NCBI GenBank assembly: GCA_003556955.1
Contig: PWQB01000195.1
Span: 1-11,384, forward strand
From: Nostocaceae cyanobacterium CSSed10_463m
GTDB lineage: Bacteria > Cyanobacteriota > Cyanobacteriia > Cyanobacteriales > Nostocaceae
Reading direction: 5' to 3'
DNA length: 11,384 nt
The notes under the pieces were generated by a model, which ran no database searches, was not told the origin of the DNA, and saw only the letters and a list, made by a program, of their open reading frames with translations. Made by a program: the position numbers and the translations under genes. Shown one piece after another: positions 1-5,331 of this stretch; the first letter of the stretch is position 1, and each line of letters starts with the position of its first letter.

Positions 1-656
1 AATTTAAAAAAATCAATATCACATAAAATCAGCGATAAAGGCGATTGTTCCTGCGCTGAACGAATCCACTGGGTTCTGAGATAATCATCAAAACGACGAC
101 GATTAGCCAGCCCAGTTAAACTATCTATATTGGCAAGATGCTGTAAAGCCTGATTTGCCGCTTCTAACTGTTTATATACTTGGGCTTGTTGCAGTAATTT
201 TCGTAATCGCTGGCGCAATACAGCCCAATGAATGGGCTTAGTCAGGTAATCTGTTGCACCTGCATCAAAAGCACGATCTACAGACTCCTGATCATCCAAA
301 CTGGTAATCATCAATATGGGGGTACGCTCCCATAACTTTGAAATTACAGTATTACCCAAAGGAGATTCAGTATCAAGATTTTCTAATGCTGTCATCAAAT
401 TGTTTCTGGCAATTTGCAACAATTGTCTACAGCAAGTAAAGCCATCCATCACAGGCATGATCGCATCTAGTAAAACTATATCTGGTTTGACAGTTTCATA
501 AGCATCTAAACACTGTTGACCGTCAGCCACCTCAATGACTTTATAGCCTTCTTTTTCCATAGCTTCACGTAACAGTAATCGGATGGTCTTATCATCATCA
601 GCCACCAGAATCACCGGGGGTTGTTTAGATCGAGCAAATTGGCGTATGCATGACAT
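1..656 (-). CDS. PleD-like response regulator with GGDEF domain (C-terminus outside window)
   Basis: The reverse strand reads open from an ATG at 656-654 to the window edge (218 residues). Residues 14-155 form a CheY-like receiver: acidic cluster D20-D22, phosphoacceptor D64 in [12 protein letters not shown]118 and K140 (LTKPI). A short helical linker (about 155-175) leads into the opening of a GGDEF domain: [12 protein letters not shown] at 178-189 and the metal-binding CDIDFFK at 212-218. The GGDEF signature itself lies beyond the window. The family makes cyclic di-GMP from two GTP in the cytoplasm, with phosphorylation of the receiver controlling dimerisation. D64 and T118 are 54 residues apart, where about 30 is usual, so roughly 24 residues are inserted between receiver strands 3 and 4. 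Domain identity is seen directly; enzymatic activity is inferred because the catalytic loop is not visible. Confidence 0.9.
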   Translation of the reverse strand, partial: MSCIRQFARSKQPPVILVADDDKTIRLLLREAMEKEGYKVIEVADGQQCLDAYETVKPDIVLLDAIMPVMDGFTCCRQLLQIARNNLMTALENLDTESPLGNTVISKLWERTPILMITSLDDQESVDRAFDAGATDYLTKPIHWAVLRQRLRKLLQQAQVYKQLEAANQALQHLANIDSLTGLANRRRFDDYLRTQWIRSAQEQSPLSLILCDIDFFK

Positions 657-1059
657 AAGTAGCGTTCCACTGAAAATGTATCCGGTGGGGGCAAGTCTGA
701 TAAAACCTGTCCCTCACCACTAAGTTATCTAGGCGTTAAAGTTGTTTTACAGTAGTAAAAATCTGGGAAAAAACTTGTTGATTCATTAGTTTTTATGTAC
801 TTGAGACAAGTAAAAATAGTTATTTAAAATGGAAATATTTATATTCCGGGCAAAAGATAGGTGACTTTTGATGAAAAATATCAGTATACTACCTAAGACG
901 GTACATAAGTATCAAATATAGATGAGTAGACGGGGTATATAACGCCTGCATTATTCGGTAGCAAGCAAGACTATAGACAACATTTTTCCACAAAAACTGC
1001 CAAAAAAGTCCATTTCCCAATTTTGTTAAACATTAAAATTTATTGAGCAATATTCTGAA
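657..1059. promoter_or_regulatory. Divergent intergenic region between the GGDEF regulator and crr7
   Basis: About 400 bp of AT-rich sequence separate two divergent genes, so promoters for both should lie here. No convincing open frame, RNA gene or strong dyad was found. The bases just before the crr7 ATG contain no clear Shine-Dalgarno sequence. No specific operator can be named. Confidence 0.4.
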
Positions 1060-1320
1060 ATGCCAGACTCACTCATGTATCAGCAGGATAATTTCGTCGT
1101 TTTAGAAACAGACCAGCCAGAACAATTTCTGACAGCCAATGAACTTTTAGACAAACTCAAGCTTGTGCTGCAAAAAATGAGTAATCAGGATTTGCCCACA
1201 GATTTACAACAGTTTGATTCTGTAAATGCTCAAGCCCAATATTTAATTGATACAAGTTGTGAATTAGATGTTGGCCCAGGAAAATATTTGCAGTGGTATG
1301 CAATACGATTAGAAAAATAG
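1060..1320 (+). CDS. crr7: CRR7 family protein (chlororespiratory reduction 7, DUF3571)
   Basis: This 86-residue soluble protein has the hallmarks I recognise for the cyanobacterial/plant CRR7 family: an N-terminal MPDSLMYQ..NFVVLETDQPEQFLTA block, a helical middle (residues 27-45), and the conserved C-terminal block from AQAQYLIDTSCELDVGPG to YLQWYAIRLEK. In plants CRR7 is needed for assembly or stability of the chloroplast NDH complex. I recall that the cyanobacterial homologue has also been described as CcmS, a carboxysome shell assembly helper that binds CcmK; that link is from memory. The length is usual for the bacterial family and there is no signal peptide or membrane helix. The ATG at 1060 is chosen because family members begin MPD..MYQ; its Shine-Dalgarno is weak. 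It stands alone, with a stem-loop about 45 bp downstream. Confidence 0.85.
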   Translation: MPDSLMYQQDNFVVLETDQPEQFLTANELLDKLKLVLQKMSNQDLPTDLQQFDSVNAQAQYLIDTSCELDVGPGKYLQWYAIRLEK

Positions 1321-1366
1321 CTTTGCAGTCAATTTCTGCCTTGGCCTATCCTGAATGAATTTAGGT

Positions 1367-1393
1367 TGGGTTTCGTTTTTGAACTAAAACCCA
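1367..1393 (+). terminator. Stem-loop downstream of crr7, possible terminator
   Basis: TGGGTTT (1367-1373) pairs with AAACCCA (1387-1393), 46 bp after the crr7 stop. The loop is T-rich but no T-tract follows the stem. It resembles a common Nostoc intergenic repeat (GGTTGGGTTTCG...), so it may be repeat-derived rather than a dedicated terminator. Confidence 0.35.
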
Positions 1394-1457
1394 GAATTTT
1401 GAGTCTCGTTTGGTTTCGCAAAGGTTGAACCGAAGAGGTAGAGGGGAAGGGCGCAGG

Positions 1458-1774
1458 TTCACAAGGGTAGGTATTTTACATTCTCGTGAGGGCAAGACAA
1501 GGTGGACAAGGAAGGATAGTAGACAAGGGAGAAAAACCGTACCCAATCATCTGATCTTGGTAAAAACAACAGTCCATCAAAATACTATTGTGCGGATAAA
1601 ATCTACCTTGTCTACCTTCCCGGATTGTCTTCCAAGTCTTGCCTTCACAGATAAGATTATAGGACTTACGCATAAGTTAGGGAAAAACTAACCACAGAGG
1701 CGCAGAGTACACAGAGAAATGAGGGTTTGAGAGATTTTTGCGTAAGTCCTAGATTAAAAACCTACCCTTGTGAA
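1458..1774. repeat. Long imperfect inverted-repeat element, interrupted by a MITE
   Basis: The outer arms are 15-bp perfect inverted repeats, TTCACAAGGGTAGGT at 1458-1472 and its complement at 1760-1774. Inside, 1488-1533 pairs imperfectly with 1601-1646 (shared blocks GGCAAGAC, GACAA, GGAAGG, TAGACAAGG), leaving a loop of about 67 bp. If the MITE at 1660-1751 is removed, the left-arm stretch 1473-1490 also aligns with the complement of 1641-1659 plus 1757-1759. The whole is therefore best read as one hairpin element of about 220 bp. The right arm covers the stop codon and last codons of the DUF2854 gene. The open frames across this stretch are by-products of the repeat. Confidence 0.75.
1660..1751. 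mobile_element. MITE-like element with 13-bp terminal inverted repeats and 5-bp target duplication
   Basis: TAGGACTTACGCA at 1660-1672 is perfectly repeated in inverse at 1739-1751. The element is flanked by GATTA on both sides (1655-1659 and 1752-1756), as expected for a target-site duplication. The 92-bp element has no coding capacity. Its interior holds an ACCACAGAGGCGCAGAG-type motif that I recognise as recurrent in Nostoc intergenic DNA. It presumably moved using a transposase encoded elsewhere. Confidence 0.8.
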
Positions 1775-2361
1775 GCTACCTGCCCCCCTGCTTCTTTTGA
1801 TTCAGCCTGACTTGCTTTTAGTTGAGTTTGAATTGTTAATTCAATCATATCTTCCTCAACCTCTGTAATTTTAATATCAACTCCAGGGCCAAAATACTTG
1901 GTCATTTTTTCCTGTTTTGCCTGCCAATCAGCAAATGAAATGAACGGCGAATCAAATTCTAAAATTAAGGCGTAAGCCCCATTAATTTCTGTTTCTCGTA
2001 AACCTGTGACTACTGGGCGATCTTCATCTGTGGGACTCAGACCAAGGTAAGACAGAGCCTCATCTAAATGAGCTTCTTGACCGTAACAGTATCGAGTGAT
2101 ATCCTTGCGAATTTTATTTTGAGTTACCGTTGCTTGCTGTTCCCGCAAGAGTAGTACTGATGGCGCTGTCTCTTGGCTGAAGGGTATGGGCTGAATTTCA
2201 TTGGCTTTGAGCGCCAATCCTCCGAGAAACAGAGGAAATCCATAAAAGAAGCCAACAAGATTAAGTGTGGCATTATCAGCACCATAGGCGATGAAACCGA
2301 CAATGATTAATATACCGCCAACGGTTAAACCGATAGTCCCCAAAGAAATTTTACGTAACAT
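1762..2361 (-). CDS. DUF2854 family two-helix membrane protein
   Basis: This 199-residue protein opens with two closely spaced hydrophobic segments (about residues 7-27 and 32-51, separated by a short turn containing DNATLN), followed by a soluble part with PFSQETAPSVLLLREQQATVTQNKIRKDITRY and an acidic helical domain. The arrangement and the LRKISLGT..GG.L..VGF.AY start match DUF2854, a family conserved in cyanobacteria and plant plastids with no established function that I know of. It is probably a thylakoid or plasma membrane protein with its C-terminal domain in the cytoplasm (inference). The ATG at 2361 gives the family's usual N-terminus, although no clear Shine-Dalgarno precedes it. 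The C-terminal tail (about residues 182-199, rich in A, S, E, G and Q) is low-complexity, and its last codons and stop lie in the arm of an inverted-repeat element. Confidence 0.85.
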   Translation of the reverse strand: MLRKISLGTIGLTVGGILIIVGFIAYGADNATLNLVGFFYGFPLFLGGLALKANEIQPIPFSQETAPSVLLLREQQATVTQNKIRKDITRYCYGQEAHLDEALSYLGLSPTDEDRPVVTGLRETEINGAYALILEFDSPFISFADWQAKQEKMTKYFGPGVDIKITEVEEDMIELTIQTQLKASQAESKEAGGQVASQG

Positions 2362-2461
2362 GAGCTGAAAATATTATAAATTCTTAACATCTTAGTTTTA
2401 TTATCATCGTTTATTGGTCACAATAAAAGCAGAATTACAAAAACTTTCGGGAGCATGAAAG
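2362..2461. promoter_or_regulatory. Upstream region of the DUF2854 gene, bordering the IS left end
   Basis: This AT-rich spacer must hold the leftward promoter of the DUF2854 gene. Around 2440-2455 the character changes into the structured left end of the TnpB element. No particular promoter box can be assigned. Confidence 0.35.
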
Positions 2462-2510
2462 CCCCTGAGAAGCAGCAACGCAGTTGCGTACTTCGTGCTT
2501 TAGACAGGGG
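2462..2510 (+). repeat. Left-end hairpin of the IS element
   Basis: CCCCTG (2462-2467) pairs with CAGGGG (2505-2510), with AAGC (2470-2473) and GCTT (2497-2500) extending the stem. An inner stem GCAAC (2475-2479)/GTTGC (2483-2487) sits in the loop. Subterminal hairpins like this are what IS200/IS605 TnpA recognises on single-stranded DNA. Confidence 0.6.
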
Positions 2511-2516
2511 ATGAAA

Positions 2517-2550
2517 GGGGACTCGGCAGGTTTTAGCCTGCTGTGTCCCC
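2517..2550 (-). terminator. Stem-loop at the end of the RHH gene
   Basis: GGGGAC (2517-2522) pairs with GTCCCC (2545-2550), and GCAGG (2526-2530) pairs with CCTGC (2537-2541) around a TTTTAG loop. The stop codon of the leftward RHH gene (2533-2535) falls in the loop. It could terminate leftward transcription or be part of the IS left-end structure; no T-tract is evident. Confidence 0.45.
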
Positions 2551-2679
2551 TTCAAGCTTTAGGCTATCAATCCAATCTTCAATCAAAGCGGTAATAGTTT
2601 TATCTTTTTGAGCCGCATATAAATAAAGTTTATGTCTTCTACGCTCAGATAGACGTATTGTTAATGTTTTTGTTTTCAT
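2533..2679 (-). CDS. Small ribbon-helix-helix (CopG/Arc-like) protein
   Basis: A 48-residue frame runs from ATG (2679-2677) to TAA (2535-2533). After a basic MKTK start, TLTIRLSERRRHKLYLYAAQ then KDKTITALIEDWIDSL fits the ribbon-helix-helix pattern: a short beta strand with alternating polar residues (about 4-10), helix A (11-24), a turn (25-28) and helix B (29-41). Such proteins dimerise and bind DNA through the paired strands, usually as autorepressors or antitoxins. It lies inside the IS element, divergent from tnpB with 55 bp between the start codons, and a 9-bp direct repeat sits in that gap. Repression of tnpB and itself is my inference; an antitoxin role is possible, but no toxin gene accompanies it. 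It lacks a clear Shine-Dalgarno. Confidence 0.7.
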   Translation of the reverse strand: MKTKTLTIRLSERRRHKLYLYAAQKDKTITALIEDWIDSLKLEGDTAG

Positions 2680-2692
2680 TTAGCACATACAT

Positions 2693-2714
2693 TGTTAGTA
2701 TTTAGTGTTAGTAT
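2693..2714. promoter_or_regulatory. Direct repeat between RHH gene and tnpB, putative operator
   Basis: TGTTAGTAT occurs twice, at 2693-2701 and 2706-2714, a 13-bp period, exactly in the 55-bp gap between the two divergent starts. RHH dimers typically bind tandem short sites, so this is the obvious candidate operator for both genes. The second copy ends 6 bp before the AAGGAGGT ribosome site of tnpB, so it could also act in the leader. Confidence 0.5.
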
Positions 2715-2720
2715 ATCCCA

Positions 2721-2728
2721 AGGAGGTA
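2721..2728 (+). promoter_or_regulatory. Strong Shine-Dalgarno of tnpB
   Basis: AAGGAGGT (2720-2727) lies 7 bp before the ATG at 2735. This sets the start of tnpB there, rather than at the in-frame GTG at 2705, which would place the ribosome site inside the gene. Confidence 0.7.
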
Positions 2729-2734
2729 AAAACG

Positions 2735-4033
2735 ATGTATGGTTGTCAGCAAAATCTAGTTAATCCAGATGAAGGACTCAAAGCAGTCCTTGAGTTTATT
2801 TGCTCAGAGTCCCATAAGTTAACAAACTGCGGCATCTATTATGCTCGTCAAATATTTTTTAAAAAGGGCAAATTAATTGGTAAATATGACCTCGAAAAAG
2901 AATATAAAACTAATAAACATTATCAAGTTTTACACTCTCAAGCAGCACAACAAATACTTAGGTCTGTCGCCGAATCGTTCAAATCTTTTAAGGAGCTAGA
3001 TAAAAAGTACAGTAGAGGCGAGTTGCATTTTAAGCCTAAATTGCCAAAGTATCGTAAAGGTAAAGGCTATGCGCTTGTGACTTATCCTAAGCAAGCGCTG
3101 AAACTTGTTGACAACAACATAAAAATACCCTTGGGCAATACCGTTAAACGTTGGTTTAAACTTGACAGTTTCCTGCTACCAATGCCTTCTAACCTGAAAT
3201 TTGCAGATATTAAGGAGCTAAGAATACTACCCAGAAACCAATACTTTTATGCTGAATTTGTCTATGAAAAAGAGTCAGTACAAGAGATAAAGCTAAATCT
3301 AGAGTACGCCTTGGCTATTGATCCAGGCATTAACAACTGGCTAAGTTGCGTTTCTAATGTTGGAACCAGTTTTATTGTTGATGGTCGTAAAGTTAAATCC
3401 CTCAATCAGTGGTATAACAAACGTGTCTCCACACTCAAAGAGGGTAAACCGCAAGGATACTGGGATGACCAGTTGGCTCAAATCACAGAAAAACGCAATA
3501 GACAGATGCGGGATGCTGTGAATACAGCGGCTAAGTTGGTAGTTGACCATTGTATTGAGCATCAAATTGGTACGGTTGTTTTTGGATGGAATCAAGGGCA
3601 AAGACAAGAGGCTCAATTAGGTAAAACAACGCAATCTTTTGTACAAATACCAACTGCTAAACTTAAGGAACGAGTTAAACAACTGTGCGAATACTACGGT
3701 ATCAAATTTGTTGAAACTGAAGAATCATATACCAGCAAAGCTAGTTTTCTAGATGGTGATTTTCTGCCTATTTTCGGCGCAAAACCTGAAGGGTGGACAC
3801 CAAGCGGAAGGCGAGTAAAGCGCGGTATGTATCGGACTAACAAAGGCATTTTAATCAACGCTGATTTGAATGGTGCTGCAAACATAATGCGGAAAGTAGA
3901 GACACAATTAGGTCTAAGCCTAGTCAAGGTCTGTAGGCAAGCTTTGACCCTTGCTACCAGATTTCGGATCTGGGAAACCAAAGCTAAGAAGCTGAGAGGG
4001 ACGGCTTTAGCCTCCCTTGTAGCAACAGTTTAG
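2735..4033 (+). CDS. tnpB: TnpB RNA-guided nuclease, rearranged-RuvC (Fanzor-like) subset
   Basis: From the ATG at 2735 the protein has 432 residues, full length for its group. The N-terminal half is the basic helical/WED-like region (KPKLPKYRKGKGYALVTYPKQ near 101-121). RuvC-I is ALAIDPGINNW with D196; RuvC-III is ILINADLNGAANI with D377. The usual RuvC-II glutamate is absent: the strand reads TVVFGWNQGQRQ, with G284 at that position. Instead there is FVETEESYTSKASFLDGD with E329/E330, the alternative catalytic glutamate site described for Fanzor proteins and their TnpB relatives. No CxxC zinc-finger pairs lie between that motif and RuvC-III. TnpB cuts DNA guided by an omega-RNA made from the element's right end and so helps keep the element at its donor site. 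The open frame and intact motifs suggest it is functional. RHH-mediated control is inferred. Confidence 0.9.
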   Translation: MYGCQQNLVNPDEGLKAVLEFICSESHKLTNCGIYYARQIFFKKGKLIGKYDLEKEYKTNKHYQVLHSQAAQQILRSVAESFKSFKELDKKYSRGELHFKPKLPKYRKGKGYALVTYPKQALKLVDNNIKIPLGNTVKRWFKLDSFLLPMPSNLKFADIKELRILPRNQYFYAEFVYEKESVQEIKLNLEYALAIDPGINNWLSCVSNVGTSFIVDGRKVKSLNQWYNKRVSTLKEGKPQGYWDDQLAQITEKRNRQMRDAVNTAAKLVVDHCIEHQIGTVVFGWNQGQRQEAQLGKTTQSFVQIPTAKLKERVKQLCEYYGIKFVETEESYTSKASFLDGDFLPIFGAKPEGWTPSGRRVKRGMYRTNKGILINADLNGAANIMRKVETQLGLSLVKVCRQALTLATRFRIWETKAKKLRGTALASLVATV

Positions 4034-4066
4034 AATCCCCGTCGCTTTAGCGCGGGGAGAGGTCAA
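3990..4066 (+). ncRNA. 3' part of the TnpB omega-RNA / IS right end
   Basis: Two stem-loops lie at the tnpB 3' end. GAGGGACGGC pairs with GCCTCCCTT around TTTA (3996-4018), and CCCC-GT-CGC pairs with GCG-C-GGGG around TTTA (4037-4057). They are followed by GAGAGGTCAA. In IS200/IS605 elements the omega-RNA scaffold overlaps the end of tnpB and runs through the right end, with the flanking host DNA as guide. By that rule the native guide starts at about 4067. The 5' end of the RNA cannot be placed from sequence; it probably starts further upstream inside tnpB. Confidence 0.6.
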
Positions 4067-4164
4067 AGTTTCCCCATTTCCCTGGTGTAGATGAGTTAAT
4101 CGCATCTGTACACTATTTTGGGTTAACTTAAGAATTGAGGCTATTTCAAGACTGGAAGAAAATA

Positions 4165-4347
4165 ATGGATTTACAGACTATAAAAGAACGAATTGCCGTA
4201 GTTCAAAGCAAACGCGAGTATCTACTCAGCCTTTTGGAGCAGCCAAATTTGGGAACTTTGAGAATTGATGTCAATCAGGCATTGGAAGAAATGGATGATT
4301 TAATTGATGAATTTAAGCGGACTATACCGGAAACAGATAATAATTAG
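4165..4347 (+). CDS. Small conserved-looking helical protein, function unknown
   Basis: From the ATG at 4165 this encodes 60 residues, MDLQTIKERIAVVQSKREYL onward, forming two predicted amphipathic helices (about 3-25 and 29-54) joined by a PNLGTLR turn, with an acidic C-terminal half. This start is preferred to the in-frame TTG at 4135 because GGAAG lies upstream at 4153-4157 and the residues before it look unlike coding sequence. I recognise no family. It has no membrane segment or signal. It follows the IS right end by about 100 bp and converges with the receiver gene. A weak dyad, AGATG/CATCT, lies in its leader near 4089-4107. Confidence 0.6.
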   Translation: MDLQTIKERIAVVQSKREYLLSLLEQPNLGTLRIDVNQALEEMDDLIDEFKRTIPETDNN

Positions 4348-4378
4348 GCTACACTAGGTATACGAAAACACACAGCAG

Positions 4379-4402
4379 CGCTAATGTAACCGTAAATTAG
4401 CG
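4379..4402. terminator. Stem-loop between convergent genes
   Basis: CGCTAAT (4379-4385) pairs with ATTAGCG (4396-4402) across a 10-bp loop, about 30 bp after the small protein's stop and about 110 bp beyond the stop of the convergent receiver gene. It could terminate transcription from either side, but it lacks a T-tract on both strands. Confidence 0.35.
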
Positions 4403-4512
4403 GTTCAACTGGCGCTGTTTCTCTATCCAAGAAAAGATTTTCTAGGTTCCCAACATCTAAGCAGCCTGGACTAAAAATTTGAACATAATTTTGCCGCCTC
4501 CCTGAGTCTGAG

Positions 4513-4917
4513 TTAAGAATTTCCGGCACGTTCTGCTAATTGCCTAACTAAAGCAATTAGTTCATTTGTGGGAACATCCTTGTGGCAAATCTCGTCAAAA
4601 TTGAATGTAGTCTGCGCGCCCAAAAAATTCGCATCTTCCACTGAAGAATAAGCCAGGATTTGAGTGTGGGGAGATATGGCTTTGATATGATTAGAAGCAC
4701 TCCAACCATCCATAACTGGCATTTGTAAATCTAGAACGATGACATCAGGTTTGCAGGTTTCCAGCATTTCTATAGCTTCTTGACCATTACAGGCCAAACC
4801 AACTACTTGGAGATTTTCTTGAGTCGAAAAAGCTAGTTGTAAAGTTAAACGTGTAAGTTCGTGATCATCAACCACTAGAACACGCAAGGTTGTAGATTTA
4901 CAAGAAAGCATTAACAT
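4513..4917 (-). CDS. Receiver-only (single-domain) response regulator
   Basis: This 134-residue protein is almost entirely one CheY/NarL-type receiver: acidic pair D17-D18 (VLVVDDHE), phosphoacceptor D63 in VIVLDLQMPVMDG, S91 and K113 (ICHKD). Helix 1 (ELTRLTLQLAF) resembles the NarL/LuxR class, yet the protein ends about 20 residues after K113 with no DNA-binding or enzyme domain. It probably relays phosphate or acts by protein contact. No kinase gene is adjacent; the nearest in the window is at 8207. The start at 4917 has no clear ribosome site, and a second ATG two codons in is an alternative. Downstream sequence to 4344 stays open in another frame but codes for nothing I recognise, so I see no sign of a frameshifted output domain. 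Confidence 0.85.
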   Translation of the reverse strand: MLMLSCKSTTLRVLVVDDHELTRLTLQLAFSTQENLQVVGLACNGQEAIEMLETCKPDVIVLDLQMPVMDGWSASNHIKAISPHTQILAYSSVEDANFLGAQTTFNFDEICHKDVPTNELIALVRQLAERAGNS

Positions 4918-5152
4918 TTAAGGAAATAAAAAAATAGATTACATCAATCCCTTAAGTGTAAGGGTAGACACAATAAAAATCACTCTATCTAATGGTTGAA
5001 TACATTGTCTTAACTCCTATTAAGGGATGCGAGAAGTTGCTAAAAAATCAAGTTTTTTTAATCAAGTTTTTTTAATTATCGAACCGCCTTCGTGTTACCG
5101 TCTTCCCAGGGGAGAAGGTCGCAAAGATAAGAAGGACTGCTATATTTGTCTA
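4918..5152. promoter_or_regulatory. Leader region of the receiver gene with dyads and a tandem repeat
   Basis: CCCTTA (4949-4954) pairs with TAAGGG (4959-4964). ATCCCTTAA (4947-4955) is also repeated in inverse as TTAAGGGAT (5020-5028). A 14-bp unit, AATCAAGTTTTTTT, is present twice head-to-tail at 5046-5059 and 5060-5073. No gene is seen. These could be regulatory sites for the leftward receiver gene. Confidence 0.4.
5046..5073. repeat. Two-copy perfect 14-bp tandem repeat
   Basis: The unit AATCAAGTTTTTTT is repeated exactly with no spacer. Each copy ends in a run of seven T, so slippage during replication could change the copy number. Confidence 0.7.
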
Positions 5153-5321
5153 GAGAACTCCACAGAATGATTGATCCAAAAGCTGTCATTGCGAGCGAAA
5201 CAGATTGTAGCGTACAGCCTGCGGCATCGGAGGCTCTAGCAATCCCAAGATTTTGCGGTTGCTTCATTTCGCTGCGCTCCATTCGCAATGACAATTGGGC
5301 ATTTCTTTTTGTGGAGTTCTC
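5153..5321. repeat. Nested palindromic repeat element next to ppk1 3' end
   Basis: The outer arms are the 12-bp perfect inverted repeat GAGAACTCCACA (5153-5164)/TGTGGAGTTCTC (5310-5321). An inner 11-bp perfect pair, TGTCATTGCGA (5184-5194)/TCGCAATGACA (5283-5293), is the well-known dispersed 'TCATTGCGAGCG...' repeat type. The centre contains GCTGCGCTCC-like sequence. Both arms end only 10 bp beyond the ppk1 stop codon, so the transcript could fold into a large hairpin there. The open frames across it on both strands are by-products of the palindrome. Confidence 0.75.
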
Positions 5322-5331
5322 CTACGTGATA

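Larger units (their letters stand above)
2445..4066 (+). mobile_element. tnpA-less IS200/IS605-type (IS1341-like) element carrying RHH gene and tnpB
   Basis: The element is defined by a left-end hairpin (2462-2510), an intact tnpB, and a right-end hairpin followed by GAGAGGTCAA (4057-4066), a terminal form I recognise from cyanobacterial IS605-family members. No Y1 transposase (TnpA) frame lies between the ends, so movement would need TnpA in trans. Besides tnpB the only gene is a small divergent RHH protein. IS200/IS605 elements make no target duplication, so the exact borders cannot be fixed here; the left border (about 2440-2460) is the less certain one. Confidence 0.75.

Noticed and set aside
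1361..1691. Several overlapping frames on both strands between crr7 and the DUF2854 gene
   Set aside because: They lie across the inverted-repeat element and have low-complexity, basic translations explained by the repeat.
2445..4066. CRISPR array or Cas12-type system around the RuvC protein
   Set aside because: No regularly spaced repeats; the length and motifs are TnpB, and the flanks are IS200/IS605 ends.
4080..4115. NtcA-type GTA...TAC site in the leader of the small protein
   Set aside because: The spacing between GTA and TAC is far greater than the eight bases required.
4344..4529. 61-residue reverse-strand frame downstream of the receiver gene
   Set aside because: No recognisable protein pattern; it overlaps the receiver's last codons in another frame and contains a stem-loop. 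It does not encode a lost output domain.
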